NCBI RefSeq assembly: GCF_003867015.1
Contig: NZ_CP032548.1
Coordinates: forward strand, 3,043,001 to 3,107,000
Length of the DNA: 64,000 bases
Reading direction: 5' to 3'
Origin: Tenacibaculum singaporense
GTDB taxonomy: Bacteria > Bacteroidota > Bacteroidia > Flavobacteriales > Flavobacteriaceae
Shown here: in pieces, positions 57,244 through 64,000 of the stretch
Numbering within the stretch: position 1 is the stretch's first letter
How the letters are laid out: every line of letters starts with the position of its first letter
Position numbers and translations under genes: made by a program
The notes under the pieces: generated by a model
What the model was told of the DNA's origin: nothing
Database searches by the model: none
Seen by the model: the letters and a program-made list of their open reading frames with translations, nothing else

Positions 57244-57276
57244 AAAGAGAGCTAAGTAAGCTCTCTTTATTTTTTA
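57244..57276. terminator. bidirectional terminator after rarA
   Basis: A 10-bp stem AAAGAGAGCT/AGCTCTCTTT (57244-57253 and 57259-57268) with loop AAGTA is followed by ATTTTTT and lies between convergent genes. Confidence 0.9.
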
Positions 57277-58020
57277 CTAAAATTTTATTTGATATTTCTC
57301 AATTACCTTCATATTATTATCATAATACTCAGCAAACCAAGAATCTCCGTTTTTGTATAAAATTCCATTTTTATCTTTAATTACAAAAACATTTTTTACA
57401 CTGGTTTTTAATGCTTGGAAAACAACTTCAGGTTTTGTGTTTACTAGTTGGAATCCGTTATTTATTGATTGTGCGTATAATACATTCTTTGTTGTGTTCT
57501 CTTCATTAGCTTTCTCAGTTTTATTTTTTACTACCTCAACAGCTGAAACTACAGGAGTAACTACTCCTTCTTTTACAACAGTTACTTCTTTTGATGGTGT
57601 ATACTTATATTTTAATGTTTGTACTGATTTGAAAGCATTACGAATAGCTTCATGATAAGCTTTTTTATAATCTTTTTCTTTACTTCTTCCTGCTTGTGAA
57701 GTAAACACAACCTTGTTATAACAATCCCTTAACTCTACAATACTTTTTGTTGTTAACAAACTTGAATCATCCCTAACATCTCCTGTTAAAACTAAACACC
57801 TATTGTTTGCAGCCTCTTCAGGCAACTTTTCACCTTCTAAAAAAGCAGTAAAACCGTGCTTATTAAATAGAAATTTTGTTAATGAGCTTGTTTGATATTT
57901 GTCTTTGCCTTTTACAAAATCAAACTTAGTAGGTACTACAACATATTTATAGTTATTAATAGATTTTTGTGCAAAACTTGCTGATGTTATAAATAACGCT
58001 ATTAAAAATATTTTTTTCAT
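57277..58020 (-). CDS. secreted protein of unknown function
   Basis: I do not recognise the family. The 247-aa protein has a signal peptide (1-17, ending ASFAQ). An ordered first half (about 18-140) includes INNYKYVVVPTKFDFVKGKD and VELRDCYNKVVFTSQAGRSKEKDYKKAYHEAIRNAF. A Val/Lys/Glu-rich linker (about 143-175) follows, and then a carboxy-terminal segment, FVIKDKNGILYKNGDSWFAEYY. This layout is common to uncharacterised Bacteroidota periplasmic proteins. It is 40 nt after the HAD gene and may be part of the same transcript. Confidence 0.75.
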   Translation of the reverse strand: MKKIFLIALFITSASFAQKSINNYKYVVVPTKFDFVKGKDKYQTSSLTKFLFNKHGFTAFLEGEKLPEEAANNRCLVLTGDVRDDSSLLTTKSIVELRDCYNKVVFTSQAGRSKEKDYKKAYHEAIRNAFKSVQTLKYKYTPSKEVTVVKEGVVTPVVSAVEVVKNKTEKANEENTTKNVLYAQSINNGFQLVNTKPEVVFQALKTSVKNVFVIKDKNGILYKNGDSWFAEYYDNNMKVIEKYQIKF

Positions 58021-58060
58021 CTTTTATTGTTTTTGTTCTATATAATTGTTTCGTTTAAAC

Positions 58061-58750
58061 CTATAAATATTTTTTTAACTCCATCAAGGTAGTTATCCGT
58101 TGTACTTCATTTTTTTTATCCTCTTGAGAAAAATGAATAGCTTTCATTCCTGAGCTTATTGCTCCCATTATATCTGCTTCATAACTATCTCCAATCATAA
58201 CCGATTGATGTGCTTTTGCTCCTGCTTTACCTAAAGCAAATTCAAAAACTTTAGGGTTTGGTTTTTTAACTCCTACACATTCAGATGTGATTATATGTTT
58301 GAAAAACTTATGAATTCCTGATTTTTCTAGTTTTAAATTCTGCACTTCTTCAAATCCATTTGTAATAATATGTAAGTGGTACTTATTTTCTAAATATTGT
58401 AAAACCTCAATAGCATCGTCAAACAAATAGTTGAAATTTGGTAAATAACGGATATAGTCTTCCGATATTAAATTGATTAAATTATCAGAGGCTATATACT
58501 TTAAACTATCAAACGTTTCTTTTAATCTATAATACCTTAATGATGTTTTTTCTATCTTATCTTCCCTGTACAACCTCCAATATTTTAAATTTACTGGAAT
58601 ATAAGCTTCTAAAAATTCATCTATTGGAATGGTAATTTGTTGCTCTTCAAAAATTCTTTGAAATGTAAGCTTAGAATTTCTATCAAAATCCCACAATGTA
58701 TGATCTAAATCAAAAAATAAATGTTTTATTTCTACTTCTTCTCTAAACAT
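58061..58750 (-). CDS. HAD-superfamily phosphatase, YjjG-like
   Basis: This 229-aa HAD phosphatase has the four motifs: FFDLDHTLWDF with nucleophile Asp14 and Asp16, IITNGF, the lysine segment CVGVKKPNPKVF, and MIGDSYEADIMGA with acidic pair. A helical cap domain (about 30-95) places it with YjjG/YfnB noncanonical pyrimidine nucleotidases. The substrate is inferred from similarity only. It overlaps the upstream gene by 8 nt. Confidence 0.85.
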   Translation of the reverse strand: MFREEVEIKHLFFDLDHTLWDFDRNSKLTFQRIFEEQQITIPIDEFLEAYIPVNLKYWRLYREDKIEKTSLRYYRLKETFDSLKYIASDNLINLISEDYIRYLPNFNYLFDDAIEVLQYLENKYHLHIITNGFEEVQNLKLEKSGIHKFFKHIITSECVGVKKPNPKVFEFALGKAGAKAHQSVMIGDSYEADIMGAISSGMKAIHFSQEDKKNEVQRITTLMELKKYL

Positions 58751-60050
58751 TTCCGACTATTTTAAGCATTGAATTGTATAATCTACTCCAGCCTCTCCAT
58801 CTTAAATAGTTGCTCAAACTTTCATTATGAAACACTGTAATAAAAGTACCATTTACAGCTTTTACTTCATTTTTTAAATCTCTAATTTTCCCTAAAGACT
58901 GTTTTGGTGTCAACTTCATGTAATCATTTAACGTTGCATCCATTAGTGCGAAAGGAAATATTTTTAAAGGTGTTTGAATTTCAAAATCTAAATCATAAAA
59001 ATAAAACGGTGTACAAGTACTTGCACGAAATCCTACATGAGTTGCATATCCCATTGAGTAATCCTCTTCTATTTCTAAATCTATTAACTGTTGATACGTT
59101 TCTGGTAAAGATACTCTTAAGTAATGTTGTCGTGAACGCTTAATAGGCATGTTTGTTATTGCTTCTAGTCGTTCTTTTTCTTTTTTTAACATTACAGGAT
59201 TATTCATCGTGTAATATGACGGATGTAATCCTACACGAGCATAATCAACCATATCTTTTATTAGTAATTTAAACTTTCTTTTTGAAGAAGATACATTAGT
59301 ATCAAATGTTGTGTAATCACCTATGAGAAAGAAAAAAATAGTTTTCACACCATAAGTTTTCTTCAACTCTATAATTTTTTGAAAAGTATCAAAAGGATCT
59401 TTTTTAATATTAAAAAGTACAGCAAATCGATCCCAAATGGTAAAAACCTTAAACTGAGAAGCATCTTTTAAAAAACCACCAAGAGTTCTTATAAAACTTT
59501 TATACTTATATGCATAAGCATTATCGACATCTATAGTAGAAAGATATTCAAATTTCCTTGTTGTGTGTTCAAAGTCAGGAAATTTTTGCTTCAATGTCTC
59601 TAAAAACTTATATGCCCAAACATCAACTAAAGGTTTTTCTAAAAATCCATTTTGATAAGCTATACTTTCACTTGCTGTAAACCGCCCATGTTTGTCTTTT
59701 ATATGTGGTAGATACTCTTCATACCTCGAAATTAAGAAGAAGCTAGCAGCAAAAATGTCAAACGGAATTTCAGAAGCTTCAACTGTTGGAAAGAAACAAG
59801 GAACTTCATCCCATTTTTGAATAATTATTTCTACATCCTTTATACCTTGTTGAAATAACAACTCATTACTTTGAACAAAAAATTCTTTTCCCAAAGATAC
59901 ATTTGTATATGAAAACTTAGGTCCATTGTAAGCTACAAACTCCTCTACTTTACCTGTAAAATCAATCTGAACTTGTAAAATACGAGTAAATATATGTTTA
60001 AAAATATAACGTACTCTAGGAGTAACTTTATGGGTATAAATAAGTATCAT
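58743..60050 (-). CDS. polysaccharide-deacetylase-like protein
   Basis: The 435-aa cytosolic-looking protein has an unassigned amino-terminal half (1-160) of the kind seen with Bacteroidota NodB-like proteins. It then has a NodB-like barrel: YLSTIDVDNAYAYK near 170-183 as metal-site strand, IFFFLIGDYTTFDT, GLHPSYYTMNN with the zinc histidine, and RQHYLRVSLPETYQQLIDLE. The catalytic Asp-Asp of motif 1 appears as Asp-Val-Asp. There is no signal peptide, so an envelope glycan substrate is uncertain. It is 27 nt after radC and overlaps the HAD gene, forming a three-gene operon. Confidence 0.65.
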   Translation of the reverse strand: MILIYTHKVTPRVRYIFKHIFTRILQVQIDFTGKVEEFVAYNGPKFSYTNVSLGKEFFVQSNELLFQQGIKDVEIIIQKWDEVPCFFPTVEASEIPFDIFAASFFLISRYEEYLPHIKDKHGRFTASESIAYQNGFLEKPLVDVWAYKFLETLKQKFPDFEHTTRKFEYLSTIDVDNAYAYKYKSFIRTLGGFLKDASQFKVFTIWDRFAVLFNIKKDPFDTFQKIIELKKTYGVKTIFFFLIGDYTTFDTNVSSSKRKFKLLIKDMVDYARVGLHPSYYTMNNPVMLKKEKERLEAITNMPIKRSRQHYLRVSLPETYQQLIDLEIEEDYSMGYATHVGFRASTCTPFYFYDLDFEIQTPLKIFPFALMDATLNDYMKLTPKQSLGKIRDLKNEVKAVNGTFITVFHNESLSNYLRWRGWSRLYNSMLKIVGNV

Positions 60051-60077
60051 AAATAGTAACTAGTAATCGTAAAACGA

Positions 60078-60764
60078 CTATAAAATTCCTTCATCTGCAA
60101 AGCTAAAATAAGCTTTTTCGGTAACTATTAAGTGATCTAGTAATTTAATATCTAAAGTAACACCTGCTTGTTTAATCTTTTTAGTAATCTCAATATCTGA
60201 TTTACTTGGTGATAATTTTTCTGAAGGATGATTATGACAAACAATTATTCCAACCGCTGAAAGTTCTAAGGCTCTTTTGTACAGCAATCTTACATCTACT
60301 AAAGTAGCTGTAAACCCTCCTTTACTTAATTGGTGTTTTGCTAATACTTTATTTGAATTATTAAGATATAATACCCAAAACTCTTCATATTGTAAATCAC
60401 CTATAAGCGGTTGCATAATTTTTGCTACATCAGTAGAGCTTTTTATTTTAGGTACACCTGCTCTTTCTTCAAATTGTCTTCTTTTCCCAAACTCTAAAGC
60501 TGTTACCACAGATATTGCTTTCGCCTCCCCTATTCCTTTAAATTTCATTAACTCTTCTACGGATAGTTTTGCTAAAGCATTTAAGTCATTGTTTACTGAT
60601 AACAATATTCTTTTTGCTAAAGCAACCGCGCTTTCATCTCTATTTCCAGAACCAATCAAAATAGCAACTAATTCGGCATCTGACAATACTGTTTTTCCTT
60701 TAGACATTAACTTTTCCCTTGGCCTATCATCTAATGCCCACGATTTAATAGAAATCTTTTCCAT
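60078..60764 (-). CDS. radC: RadC-family JAMM/MPN protein
   Basis: The 228-aa protein has an amino-terminal helix-hairpin-helix region (LAKLSVEELMKFKGIGEAKA, about 64-83) and a carboxy-terminal MPN+ domain with the metal motif HNHPSEKLSPSKSD (His177, His179, Asp190). The role is uncertain despite the name: the original DNA repair assignment in E. coli was withdrawn. It is first of a possible operon with the deacetylase-like and HAD genes. Confidence 0.92.
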   Translation of the reverse strand: MEKISIKSWALDDRPREKLMSKGKTVLSDAELVAILIGSGNRDESAVALAKRILLSVNNDLNALAKLSVEELMKFKGIGEAKAISVVTALEFGKRRQFEERAGVPKIKSSTDVAKIMQPLIGDLQYEEFWVLYLNNSNKVLAKHQLSKGGFTATLVDVRLLYKRALELSAVGIIVCHNHPSEKLSPSKSDIEITKKIKQAGVTLDIKLLDHLIVTEKAYFSFADEGIL

Positions 60765-60862
60765 ATGTTTTTCTTTTTTTCATAGCTCAATGTATTAATT
60801 CTATCACTTAGCTATAATTATTTAATTACTTTTTCTTATAGATTTATAAATATAATTCATTT

Positions 60863-60894
60863 TTTGCACAACCAAAAGAAGCACAGTATCTTTG
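60863..60894 (+). promoter_or_regulatory. trkA-trkH promoter
   Basis: TTTG (60863-60866), a 20-nt spacer and TATCTTTG (60887-60894) match the Bacteroidota consensus; the sequence continues TATCTTTGCAC. The ATG is 25 nt downstream. Confidence 0.8.
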
Positions 60895-60919
60895 CACTCT
60901 ATCTTTTTTAATTTTTAAT

Positions 60920-62266
60920 ATGAAGATTATTATAGCCGGGGCTGGAGACGTTGGTTTTCATTTGGCTAAACTCCTTTCTTACGAAGCACAAGACACATAT
61001 GTAGTCGATTTTGATGGTGAAAAATTAGAATATCTAAACAATCATTTAGATGTTATCACCAAAAAAGGAGACGCTACCTCTATAAAATTATTGAAAGAAA
61101 TAGGTGTAAGCTCTGCCGATTTATTATTAGCAGTTACTGAAAGTCCTAATACAAACTTTACGATTTCTGTAATAGGTAAAGCATTAGGTGTTAAAAAAAC
61201 AATTGCTCGAATTAGTAATCCTGAATTTTTAAACAACCCTTGTATTAATTTTAAAGATTATGGTGTAGATTTTATGATTTCTCCAGAAGAATTAGCTGCG
61301 GAAGAAATTAAATCTCTACTAAATCAGTCTTCGTTTAATGATACTGTAGCCTTTGAAAATGGAGTTTTTAATATCATGGGAACAACACTTGGATATAAAT
61401 CTCCTATTTTAGACCTTACTGTTAAAGAAACTAAAGAGAAATTTTGTTTAGTAGACTTCATTACCATTGCTATAAAACGTGAAGGGACTTCTCAAACAAT
61501 TATTCCTCGTGGTGATACTGAGTATAAAATAAACGACCAAGTATATTTCTCTGTACCAAAATATAGTATTGATAAACTATACCCCATCATAGGAAAAGAA
61601 TACATAGATATTAAAAATGTGATGATCTTGGGAGGAAGCCGTGTTGGAAGAAAAACAGCGAGAAAACTCTGCAAAGATAACTTTAAAGTAAAGCTAATTG
61701 AAAAAGATAAAGACAAAGCCTTACAACTTGCAGAAGATTTACGTAATACATTAGTTATTTACGGTGATGGTAGAGATTTAGAATTATTAGAAGAAGAAAG
61801 TATTAGAGAAATGGATGCTTTTGTGGCTGTTACTGGAGACTCTGAAACCAACATCATGTCTTGTTTAGTAGCTAAATCTAAAGGTGTTAAGAAAACAGTA
61901 GCTTTAGTGGAGAATATGGATTATATTAACATTTCTCAAACTATTGGTATTGATACGTTAATTAATAAAAAATTAATTGCTGCAAGTAATATTTTCCGTC
62001 ATATTAGAAAAGGAGAAATTGTAGCCTTAGCTAATCTGCATAATGTTGATGCTGAAGTTTTTGAATTTGAAGTACATCCAGGTGCTAAAGTAACTCAAAA
62101 AATAATTAGAGAATTACGCTTTCCTAGAGAAGCCATTATTGGAGGTGTAATTAGAAATGGAGAAGCATTAATGTCTTTTGGTGATTTTCAAATGCAAAGC
62201 GGTGATAAAGCCATTGTTTTTTGTTTACCCGAGGCCATAAATATTGTAGAAGACCTATTCAAGTAA
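60920..62266 (+). CDS. trkA: Trk potassium transport regulator TrkA
   Basis: TrkA is the cytosolic NAD(H)-binding gating subunit of the Trk potassium channel. The 448-aa protein has two tandem RCK modules, each a Rossmann domain (IIIAGAGDVGFHLAKLL at the start; VMILGGSRVGRKTARKL near 232) followed by a TrkA-C domain. The acidic end of the second strand binds nucleotide. The stop overlaps the trkH start (TAATG), so the two subunits are translationally coupled. Confidence 0.96.
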   Translation: MKIIIAGAGDVGFHLAKLLSYEAQDTYVVDFDGEKLEYLNNHLDVITKKGDATSIKLLKEIGVSSADLLLAVTESPNTNFTISVIGKALGVKKTIARISNPEFLNNPCINFKDYGVDFMISPEELAAEEIKSLLNQSSFNDTVAFENGVFNIMGTTLGYKSPILDLTVKETKEKFCLVDFITIAIKREGTSQTIIPRGDTEYKINDQVYFSVPKYSIDKLYPIIGKEYIDIKNVMILGGSRVGRKTARKLCKDNFKVKLIEKDKDKALQLAEDLRNTLVIYGDGRDLELLEEESIREMDAFVAVTGDSETNIMSCLVAKSKGVKKTVALVENMDYINISQTIGIDTLINKKLIAASNIFRHIRKGEIVALANLHNVDAEVFEFEVHPGAKVTQKIIRELRFPREAIIGGVIRNGEALMSFGDFQMQSGDKAIVFCLPEAINIVEDLFK

Positions 62267-63765
62267 TGGAGAGCCTTAATCTTAAATTAGTCTATCGTTT
62301 TTTAGGAGTTACAGCAATCCTTAATGGATTGTTTATGTGGCTTGCTCTTCCTCTAAGTTTTTACTATGATGAATCCGCTAAATTAGGGATTTTAAACGCA
62401 GGAATTATTACTATAGCCATTGGCTCTTTATTGTTTTTTTTCAATAAACCCGATAATAAAAACATTCATAAAAAAGAAGGATACCTTATCGTTACTTTAG
62501 GATGGCTTACCTTATCGTTCACAGGAATGCTTCCTTACTTACTCACAGAAAGTATACCGAACGTAACTAATGCTTTTTTTGAAACAATTTCTGGTTACTC
62601 AACCACAGGTTCATCTATTTTAACCGATATAGAATCTATGCCTAAGGGTATTTTATTTTGGCGAAGTTGTACACACTGGATTGGAGGCATGGGAATTATT
62701 GTACTTACTATTGCTATTCTACCTTTATTAGGTATTGGAGGTATGCAACTTTTTATGGCAGAAGCTCCTGGACCTTCTGCTGATAAATTACATCCAAGAA
62801 TTACTGATACAGCAAAACGTTTATGGCTAATTTATGTATTACTAACTGCTATTGAGTTTATATTATTAAAAGCAGCTGGAATGACTTGGTTTGATGCTAT
62901 TAATCACGCTATGGCAACCGTAAGTACTGGTGGTTTTTCTACTAAAAATGCTAGTGTAGCTCATTGGAATGGTGCTCCATTAATTCAGTACATTATCATC
63001 TTTTTCATGTTTATTGCTGGTACTAATTTTGTACTCACCTATTTTGCCTTAAAAGGAAAAGTTAGAAAAGTTATACAAAGTGAAGAATTTAAATACTACT
63101 TTTTTGGTATTCTTGGAATAGCTACCATTGTAACTTTAATGATTATCTTTTTTCAAGATCCTAATCTACAAACTAGTATAGAACACCCTAGGGTATGGGG
63201 GAAAGTAGAAAGTGCTATAAGACATTCTTTATTCTCTGTTATATCTGTAGTAACTACAACTGGTTTTGTTACTGCCGATTTTACAATGTGGAGCTTTTTT
63301 GTTACCGCAATATTTTTCTCTTTATTTTTCTTAGGAGGATCTGCAGGGTCAACATCTGGAGGAGTGAAAATTGTTCGTCACATTATTATGTTGAAGAATA
63401 GCTTTCTTGAATTTAAAAAATCATTACACCCAAATGCCATAATACCTGTTCGCTATGATGGCAAAGCAGTTAATCAAACAATTATATTCAACATACTTTC
63501 ATTTTTTGTACTCTACATGTTGATTTTCATAATCGGTACTGTTGTTCTAGCCCTTTTAGGTTTAGATATAAAGTCTGCTTTAGGAGCATGCGCTTCTTCA
63601 TTAGGTAATATCGGACCTGCAATAGGTAGTGTTAGTCCTGTAGACAGTTTTAATCATTTATCAGCAGGTGCTAAATGGTTTTGCTCTTTTCTAATGTTAA
63701 TTGGCCGTCTGGAGCTATTTACTGTGTTAATTTTATTAACTCCATTTTTCTGGAGAAAAAACTAA
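62266..63765 (+). CDS. trkH: Trk/Ktr potassium uptake protein TrkH
   Basis: TrkH is the inner-membrane potassium-translocating subunit. The 499-aa protein has about ten to twelve membrane segments in four repeats with selectivity-filter glycines, for example FETISGYSTTGSSI, ATVSTGGFSTKNAS, SVVTTTGFVTADF and SLGNIGPAIGSV. It carries the loop HWIGGMGIIVL. The ATG at 62266 shares its A with the trkA TAA; a longer frame from 62221 is less likely because it overlaps trkA by 15 codons. Confidence 0.95.
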   Translation: MESLNLKLVYRFLGVTAILNGLFMWLALPLSFYYDESAKLGILNAGIITIAIGSLLFFFNKPDNKNIHKKEGYLIVTLGWLTLSFTGMLPYLLTESIPNVTNAFFETISGYSTTGSSILTDIESMPKGILFWRSCTHWIGGMGIIVLTIAILPLLGIGGMQLFMAEAPGPSADKLHPRITDTAKRLWLIYVLLTAIEFILLKAAGMTWFDAINHAMATVSTGGFSTKNASVAHWNGAPLIQYIIIFFMFIAGTNFVLTYFALKGKVRKVIQSEEFKYYFFGILGIATIVTLMIIFFQDPNLQTSIEHPRVWGKVESAIRHSLFSVISVVTTTGFVTADFTMWSFFVTAIFFSLFFLGGSAGSTSGGVKIVRHIIMLKNSFLEFKKSLHPNAIIPVRYDGKAVNQTIIFNILSFFVLYMLIFIIGTVVLALLGLDIKSALGACASSLGNIGPAIGSVSPVDSFNHLSAGAKWFCSFLMLIGRLELFTVLILLTPFFWRKN

Positions 63766-63804
63766 CTTAGACAATACACTTACCAATAAATAACACTTCT
63801 GCTT

Positions 63805-63833
63805 AAACGTATATACCTTAAAAATATACGTTT
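63805..63833. repeat. inverted repeat after trkH
   Basis: AAACGTATA/TATACGTTT (63805-63813 and 63825-63833) with an 11-nt loop lies 40 nt after trkH. No T tract follows, so it is a weak terminator candidate. I see no gene from here to the window end. Confidence 0.5.
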
Positions 63834-64000
63834 GCATATTAATCGAGTACGCTTAAACAATAGAATTGAAGTTTAGTTCAGTTTGTTTTTAAATTTGGTT
63901 ATAGAAAACAAATATTCAACATTTAGCAATTTTACACACTTGTAACAAAAACTGTAACCAACAAATAATTAATAAGTTACACAAAGCATATTGTTTTTTT

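Noticed and set aside
62221-62265. Upstream start for trkH
   Set aside because: It would overlap trkA by 15 codons, while ATG at 62266 forms the common TAATG overlap.

Overview
The window is a low-GC chromosomal segment of a member of the Bacteroidota, most likely a marine Flavobacteriaceae species of the Tenacibaculum/Polaribacter type. Supporting evidence is the TAnnTTTG promoter box found upstream of many genes, A-rich leaders without Shine-Dalgarno motifs, two SusC/SusD pairs, and the ribosomal gene order rpsL-rpsG-fusA-rpsJ-rplC...rpoA-rplQ. The genus is an inference. No rRNA, intact tRNA, insertion sequence, prophage or CRISPR array is visible.

Layout. 1-11450: rlmH, a secreted coiled-coil protein, a GH18-like lipoprotein, lgt, yidD-cysS, an ECF sigma/anti-sigma/secreted-adhesin-like operon, meaB, a CsaA-like tRNA-binding protein, an AraC regulator and a cupin. 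11477-18972: a complete thiamine operon (thiS-thiC-tenI-like-thiD-thiE-thiG-thiH-thiF/moeB-rhodanese, minus strand) behind a TPP riboswitch. 19058-26101: arginase, citrate synthase, an outer-membrane protein, a lipoprotein zinc protease, enolase and carA. 26199-43799: the merged str/S10/spc/alpha translation cluster, 33 genes on the minus strand, including rpmJ (38 aa). 44141-54335: two SusC/SusD nutrient-uptake pairs with a small secreted unknown between them. 54414-63765: rlmB, rhomboid, rarA, an unknown secreted protein, a HAD phosphatase, a polysaccharide-deacetylase-like protein, radC, and the trkA-trkH potassium uptake pair.

Most genes are housekeeping, so the notable content is regulatory. 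(1) The thi leader holds three mutually complementary short segments: the 5' edge of the TPP aptamer, the region just before thiS, and the first thiS codons. Together they suggest a translational switch. (2) The ribosomal cluster is cut into at least four transcription units by terminator/promoter junctions after rpsJ, rpsN and rpsK. In the rpsJ/rplC junction the -33 box of the next promoter is the loop of the preceding terminator. (3) Several promoters share TAnnTTTGCAC. (4) rlmH, rlmB and rarA have the -7 box exactly 4 nt before ATG and look leaderless. (5) The two SusC genes share a nearly identical promoter, leader and signal-peptide-coding module containing a perfect hairpin, while their downstream coding sequence diverges. 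I did not find a convincing new defence or mobile system.
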